Source: Anaerolinea sp. (GTDB taxonomy: Bacteria; Chloroflexota; Anaerolineae; JAAEKA01). Taken from it: 8,963 nt of DNA. The position numbers and the translations under genes are program-made. Of this stretch, positions 6,486 through 8,963 are shown piece by piece. The notes under the pieces are model-generated. The model made no database searches. It saw only the letters and a program-made list of their open reading frames with translations, and had not been told where the DNA came from. The stretch is taken from contig JACSRL010000477.1 in the NCBI GenBank assembly GCA_014879765.1, positions 1 to 8,963 on the forward strand, written 5' to 3'. The first letter of the stretch is position 1. Each line of letters starts with the position of its first letter.

Positions 6486-6514
6486 TTGCCCGCGCACCCT
6501 GGCGCGGTTACAAT
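6486..6514 (+). promoter_or_regulatory. Predicted sigma70-type promoter of the M29 aminopeptidase gene
   Basis: TTGCCC (6486-6491) and TACAAT (6509-6514) are 17 bp apart, 9 of 12 consensus positions. The predicted start near 6521 leaves about 29 nt to the ATG at 6550. The spacer carries a perfect dyad (6490-6507), suggesting regulation. The peptidase is therefore probably not simply co-transcribed with the kinase, although no clear terminator separates them. Confidence 0.6.
6490..6507. promoter_or_regulatory. GC-rich inverted repeat inside the M29 promoter spacer
   Basis: CCGCGC (6490-6495) and GCGCGG (6502-6507) form a perfect 6-bp dyad around a 6-nt centre, lying between the -35 and -10 boxes. 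It could be an operator. As a terminator stem for the kinase gene it would be followed by TTACAATAGG rather than a T-tract, so that reading is weaker. Confidence 0.4.
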
Positions 6515-6549
6515 AGGGGCATCTCCCTACCCCATGAAAGGAACCGTCG

Positions 6550-7821
6550 ATGAACGACACCCTTCTCGCCCAGCAGCGAGCCTACGCCGATTTGATCATT
6601 CGTTCGGGGATCAACCTGCAACCTGGCCAGAGCGTCGCCGTGCGCGCTGAGCTGGGCCACCGTGACTTCGTGCGCATCCTGGCCGAGGTCGCCTACGCCG
6701 CCGGCGCCCGGCAGGTGGAGGTGCTGTGGGTGGATCCGTTGGTCAACCAGATTCGCTACCAGCAGGTGCAGCCGGAGTATCTGGGCTTCGTGCCGGAGTT
6801 TGAGGTGGCGCGCGCCCATGAGTTCCTCGACGAAGGCTGGGCGCGCGTGGCGCTGACCGGTGAAGAGTACCCGGACGCGCTGGAAAATGTGCCGCCGGCC
6901 GCGCTGCGCGAGTATCAGCAGGCCTGGTACAAGAAGCTGGGCTTCTTCCAACAGCGCATGATGAACAACGATCTCCCATGGTGCGTGGCCGGCGTGCCCA
7001 TGGCGCCGTGGGCGCAGAAGATCTTCCCCGACCTGGACGCGGCCGAGGCCACGGAGCGGCTGTGGGAACTGGTGCTGCGCGTCTGCCGGGCCGATCAGCC
7101 CGATCCCAACGCGGCCTGGCAGCAGCACGACGCCAATCTGAAGAAGGTCGTGGCCTTCATGCAGCGCAACGATGTGCGGGCAGTGCGTTTCCTGGACCAG
7201 CAGATGGGGCCGGACGGCCAAGCCGCCACCGACCTCACCGTGGGCCTGACCGACCGCCCCAACTGGATCAGCGGCTCGTCGTACAGCGCGACCGGTGTGT
7301 CTTTCTTCGCCAATATCCCCACCGAAGAGGCTTTCTGCACGCCGCACCGGGAGCGAACCGAGGGCTGGGTGCGCACCTCCAAGCCAGGCTTCCCCTTCCA
7401 GCGCGAGGTGCTGGGCGCCTGGTTCCGCTTCGAGCAGGGTCAGGTGGTTGAGTGGCGGGCGGAGAAGGGGCAAGAGGTGCTGGACGAGCTCTTCCAGATC
7501 CCCGGCGCGCGGCGGCTGGGCGAGGTGGCGCTGGTGGATGTGCGTTCCCCCATCAACCAGAGCGGCCGGATCTTCTACAACACCCTCTTCGACGAAAATG
7601 CCGTCTGCCACATCGCCTTTGGCCGCGCCTACCCCGAGGGCATCCAGGGCGGCAGCAAGCTGAGCGATGAGGAGCTGGACGCGCTGGGCCTGAACAGCTC
7701 CGAGACCCACAACGATCTGATGATCGGCGCGGCCACCATGCAGGTGATCGGAACCTGCGCCGATGGCAGCGAGGTGGTGATCATGGAGAATGGGATGTTT
7801 GTGGATACAGTATTGGTGTGA
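6550..7821 (+). CDS. M29-family metallo-aminopeptidase (aminopeptidase T/S-like)
   Basis: The 423-residue product is a leucyl-type aminopeptidase of the M29 thermophilic family, a cytoplasmic dimeric metalloenzyme that removes N-terminal residues from peptides. The N-terminal domain shows LIIRSGINLQPGQSVAVRAE (~15-34) and VAYAAGARQVEVLWVDP. The metal-binding residues of the C-terminal domain are all recognisable. E259/E260 lie in NIPTEEAFCTPH, E325 in LGEVALV, H354 and Y361 in DENAVCHIAFGRAYP, and H387 and D389 in ETHNDLMIG. Spacing between these residues agrees with characterised M29 enzymes as far as I recall it. Length is typical (~410). The start at 6550 has AGGA 7 nt upstream. There is no signal peptide. 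The stop TGA (7819-7821) is 3 nt from the stop of the convergent DUF5615 gene, with no terminator between them. Confidence 0.93.
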   Translation: MNDTLLAQQRAYADLIIRSGINLQPGQSVAVRAELGHRDFVRILAEVAYAAGARQVEVLWVDPLVNQIRYQQVQPEYLGFVPEFEVARAHEFLDEGWARVALTGEEYPDALENVPPAALREYQQAWYKKLGFFQQRMMNNDLPWCVAGVPMAPWAQKIFPDLDAAEATERLWELVLRVCRADQPDPNAAWQQHDANLKKVVAFMQRNDVRAVRFLDQQMGPDGQAATDLTVGLTDRPNWISGSSYSATGVSFFANIPTEEAFCTPHRERTEGWVRTSKPGFPFQREVLGAWFRFEQGQVVEWRAEKGQEVLDELFQIPGARRLGEVALVDVRSPINQSGRIFYNTLFDENAVCHIAFGRAYPEGIQGGSKLSDEELDALGLNSSETHNDLMIGAATMQVIGTCADGSEVVIMENGMFVDTVLV

Positions 7822-7824
7822 CGG

Positions 7825-8184
7825 TTAAAACGGTATCCAATCCAACCGGTCGATCCACTCTTCCGCCTCGCTGGCGTCCCAGATCAGCAACAACTCCTGG
7901 GCCAATCTGCCGATGGTTGCGTCAGGCCGTATCCAGATCAGGCCCCAAAGATGACCGCCAGCCGCCCAGTGATCTTCCAGGTGAGCTGGCATGCTGGTGC
8001 GATTATCGGTCACAAGCAAACGTTGAGCCAGGTCCAGGTAACGCAGCAGGTCAGGATCCAAGGTGCCCAACGCTGGCGAACCTGGGTCGCCAACGCGCAG
8101 GACATCGATCGCTGGGTCCAATCGTTGCAGAGCCAGCTTCAAGCGAGGCGACAAGTTCTCATCGATCAGGAAGCGAACCTTCAT
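7825..8184 (-). CDS. DUF5615-family PIN-like protein, second probable toxin, divergent subfamily
   Basis: The 119-residue product begins with VRFLIDENLSPRL (D8, E9, N10), the N-terminal acidic motif of DUF5615. Its second motif is LLVTDNRTSMPAHL (D60, N61, R62) in place of the TEDKDFG of the window's first copy. This NR-T-MPAHL variant belongs to another branch of the family, in which the last strand (LWGLIWIRPDATIG) is followed by a helix and an acidic tail (LLLIWDASEAEEWIDRL). A PIN-like RNase function is inferred from the family, and the second acidic site has only one Asp where the first copy has two. Its ATG at 8184 lies in an ATGA overlap with the stop of the DUF433 gene. The stop at 7827-7825 is 3 nt from the end of the convergent aminopeptidase gene. 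Confidence 0.85.
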   Translation of the reverse strand: MKVRFLIDENLSPRLKLALQRLDPAIDVLRVGDPGSPALGTLDPDLLRYLDLAQRLLVTDNRTSMPAHLEDHWAAGGHLWGLIWIRPDATIGRLAQELLLIWDASEAEEWIDRLDWIPF

Positions 8185-8507
8185 GACATGCTCACACTCT
8201 GGCGCTGCGAACGCACAGTGCGCAGCCGCTCAATCAGCGGTGATGGCTTTCCAGCCCATTCCTTATAGCGCGCTTCGCGCCAGGCGCTCAATCGGCTCAG
8301 GTACGCGTCGATTTGCGCCCGGTTGCGCAGATAATAGATGATCGTTGCGTGGATCTCTTCCAGAGAAAGCGATGGCAGATTGGCAGCGATCTCTTCAGGG
8401 CTATAGCCCTCCAAGTAGTAGTGAAGCACGTTGTCGATGCCAATCCGATGGCCCTTAATGCGTATGTCGTCGGGTGTGACGAAGTCAAAGTATTCTTCTA
8501 GCAGCAT
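8181..8507 (-). CDS. DUF433-family antitoxin-like protein with C-terminal extension
   Basis: This 108-residue protein is a second DUF433 member, only distantly similar to the one at 477-707. The core reads DDIRIKGHRIGIDNVLHYYL, then EGYSPEEIAANLPSLSLEEI and HATIIYYLRNRAQIDAYL, following the family pattern 'IKGTRI...G.SPEEI...P.LSL.EIHA.l.YY'. A tail of about 40 residues, rich in Arg and Lys (REARYKEW, IERLRTVRSQRQ), follows and is absent from the shorter copy; it may contact the toxin or DNA. The start was placed at ATG 8507 because AAGGTGA (8519-8513) is at good distance. A GTG at 8516 in the same frame lies within that site. The gene overlaps its partner by ATGA and is divergent from the Fe-S subunit gene. 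Confidence 0.83.
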   Translation of the reverse strand: MLLEEYFDFVTPDDIRIKGHRIGIDNVLHYYLEGYSPEEIAANLPSLSLEEIHATIIYYLRNRAQIDAYLSRLSAWREARYKEWAGKPSPLIERLRTVRSQRQSVSMS

Positions 8508-8512
8508 CACAG

Positions 8513-8519
8513 TCACCTT
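8513..8519 (-). promoter_or_regulatory. Ribosome binding site deciding the second DUF433 start
   Basis: AAGGTGA on the minus strand (8519 to 8513) ends 5 nt before the ATG at 8507 and resembles the 3' half of the full Shine-Dalgarno consensus. The alternative GTG at 8516-8514 is inside it, so the shorter product is preferred. Confidence 0.6.
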
Positions 8520-8586
8520 GCCTTTTCTGGTTCTCTACACCGAGCACATTCCATGGTTTAGATAATTGTCTTTTCATGGTGCTGTG

Positions 8587-8615
8587 ATTTTACCATCTTC
8601 TCTCCAACCCCGCAA
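8587..8615 (-). promoter_or_regulatory. Predicted promoter of the second DUF433/DUF5615 pair
   Basis: On the minus strand TTGCGG (8615-8610) and TAAAAT (8592-8587) are 17 bp apart, with TGG directly before the -10 box, making an extended -10 element. The predicted start near 8580 leaves a leader of about 73 nt. The element overlaps the leader and likely ribosome-binding region of the divergent Fe-S gene, so the two transcription units may compete. A weak rightward promoter for the Fe-S gene (TTGTCT at 8566-8571, TACCAT at 8591-8596, 19-bp spacing) may lie in the same place. Confidence 0.45.
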
Positions 8616-8631
8616 GGAAGCGAGATTTCCC

Positions 8632-8963
8632 ATGCATATCCACCTTATCATCAACGACGATGCTCGCGACTTCGAGGTCGCATCCGATGAGCTGCTGCTG
8701 ACCACCCTGCGCCGCGCCGGGCTGTACAGCGTCAAACATGGCTGCGAGACGGGGGAATGCGGCGCGTGCGCGGTGCTGCTGGAGGGCAAGCTGGTCAACA
8801 CCTGTACGCTGCTGACTGCCCAGGCGCATGGCAAGCGCATCGAGACGATCGAAGGGCTGGCGCCTGGCTTTGTGGCTGAGGATCACGATACGCTGGGTCT
8901 CGATACGCCGGGTCTCGATACGCCGGGTCTCGATACGCCGGGTCTCGATACGCCGGGTCTCGA
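8632..8963 (+). CDS. [2Fe-2S] small subunit of a molybdenum hydroxylase (xanthine/CO-dehydrogenase type), 3' truncated
   Basis: The frame is open from ATG 8632 to the window end (110 codons). The N-terminal plant-type ferredoxin domain is clear: HIHLIINDDARDFEV, then KHGCETGECGACAVLLEGK and NTC. C38, C43, C46 and C58 show the C-x4-C-x2-C-x11-C spacing of CoxS/XdhC-type subunits, which pass electrons between the molybdopterin and FAD subunits of a cytoplasmic hydroxylase. The domain ends near GLAPGF (75-80). The second all-helical [2Fe-2S] domain would normally follow after a short linker. Instead, from residue 86 the frame enters DTLGL then (DTPGL)x4 and leaves the window. AAGGA at 8614-8618 is a possible ribosome-binding site, rather far (13 nt) from the ATG. 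The large and FAD subunits, if present, lie beyond the window. The substrate is not determinable. Confidence 0.88.
   Translation, partial: MHIHLIINDDARDFEVASDELLLTTLRRAGLYSVKHGCETGECGACAVLLEGKLVNTCTLLTAQAHGKRIETIEGLAPGFVAEDHDTLGLDTPGLDTPGLDTPGLDTPGL
8887..8963 (+). repeat. 15-bp tandem repeat, 5.1 copies, in frame in the Fe-S subunit gene and reaching the window edge
   Basis: Units of GATACGCCGGGTCTC start at 8887, 8902, 8917, 8932 and 8947, with two further bases before the window ends. The first copy differs by one base (CTG for CCG); the other four are identical. The 15-bp period keeps the reading frame and encodes DTPGL per unit. The total copy number is unknown because the array is cut by the window end. 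Confidence 0.95.

Noticed and set aside
6490..6507. Rho-independent terminator of the kinase gene
   Set aside because: The stem is GC-rich but only 6 bp and is followed by TTACAATAGG instead of a run of T. Its position within a promoter spacer fits an operator better.
6508..7710. A 400-codon open frame on the - strand opposite the M29 aminopeptidase
   Set aside because: It is antisense to a gene with all M29 metal ligands, and its translation is compositionally biased without known motifs.
8551..8579. Inverted repeat CCATG...CATGG in the gap between the second DUF433 gene and the Fe-S subunit gene
   Set aside because: The arms are only 5 bp with a 19-nt spacing, and such short repeats are expected by chance; it does not align well with the predicted promoter.
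8887..8963. CRISPR-like array at the window end
   Set aside because: The 15-bp units abut directly without spacers and continue the reading frame of the Fe-S subunit, so this is a coding tandem repeat.

Overview
The window reads as a chromosomal segment of a GC-rich bacterium, most likely a member of the Chloroflexota (Anaerolineae/Caldilineae-like). This is an inference from three things: a large secreted multi-propeller protein with a TPTATP-type linker, BNR repeats of the 'SPxFxxDHTLF...RSTDGGxxW' kind, and several PIN-type toxin-antitoxin pairs scattered among metabolic genes. No rRNA, tRNA, transposase or CRISPR array is visible.

Layout from left to right. The 3' end of a probable universal-stress-protein-like gene (1-102, +) meets, tail to tail with a 3-nt gap, a DUF433/DUF5615 antitoxin-toxin-like pair read leftward (707-106, -) from a good sigma70-type promoter (784-756). 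Upstream of that lies a 3.5-kb leftward gene (4345-815, -). It encodes a secreted protein of about 1176 residues: signal peptide, BNR/Asp-box propeller, Cys-bracketed jelly-roll-like domain, Thr/Pro linker, 7-bladed YVTN/YncE-like propeller and 6-repeat TolB/PD40-like propeller. Divergent from it, behind a near-consensus promoter (4524-4552), is a DUF104 antitoxin / PIN toxin pair (4590-5362, +). Two rightward metabolic genes follow, each with its own predicted promoter: a PfkB-family sugar/nucleoside kinase (5494-6465) and an M29 metallo-aminopeptidase (6550-7821). The aminopeptidase again meets, tail to tail with a 3-nt gap, a second, divergent DUF433/DUF5615 pair (8507-7825, -). The window closes with the 5' end of a molybdenum-hydroxylase-type [2Fe-2S] subunit gene (8632->8963, +). 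Its reading frame runs into an in-frame 15-bp tandem repeat encoding (DTPGL)n, and the window stops inside that repeat.

How the genes work together. The three antitoxin-toxin pairs share one architecture: antitoxin first, toxin second, a 4-nt ATGA overlap for translational coupling, and a PIN or PIN-like nuclease as effector. They are otherwise unrelated in sequence subfamily. The metabolic genes do not form an obvious pathway and appear to be separate transcription units. Most predicted promoters share a TACAAT or TATAAT -10 box with 17-bp spacing. The main points of interest are the density of PIN modules, the two identical convergent 3-nt junctions without visible terminators, the three-propeller secreted protein, and the tandem repeat in the interdomain linker of the Fe-S subunit. 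I did not find a clearly new multi-gene system.
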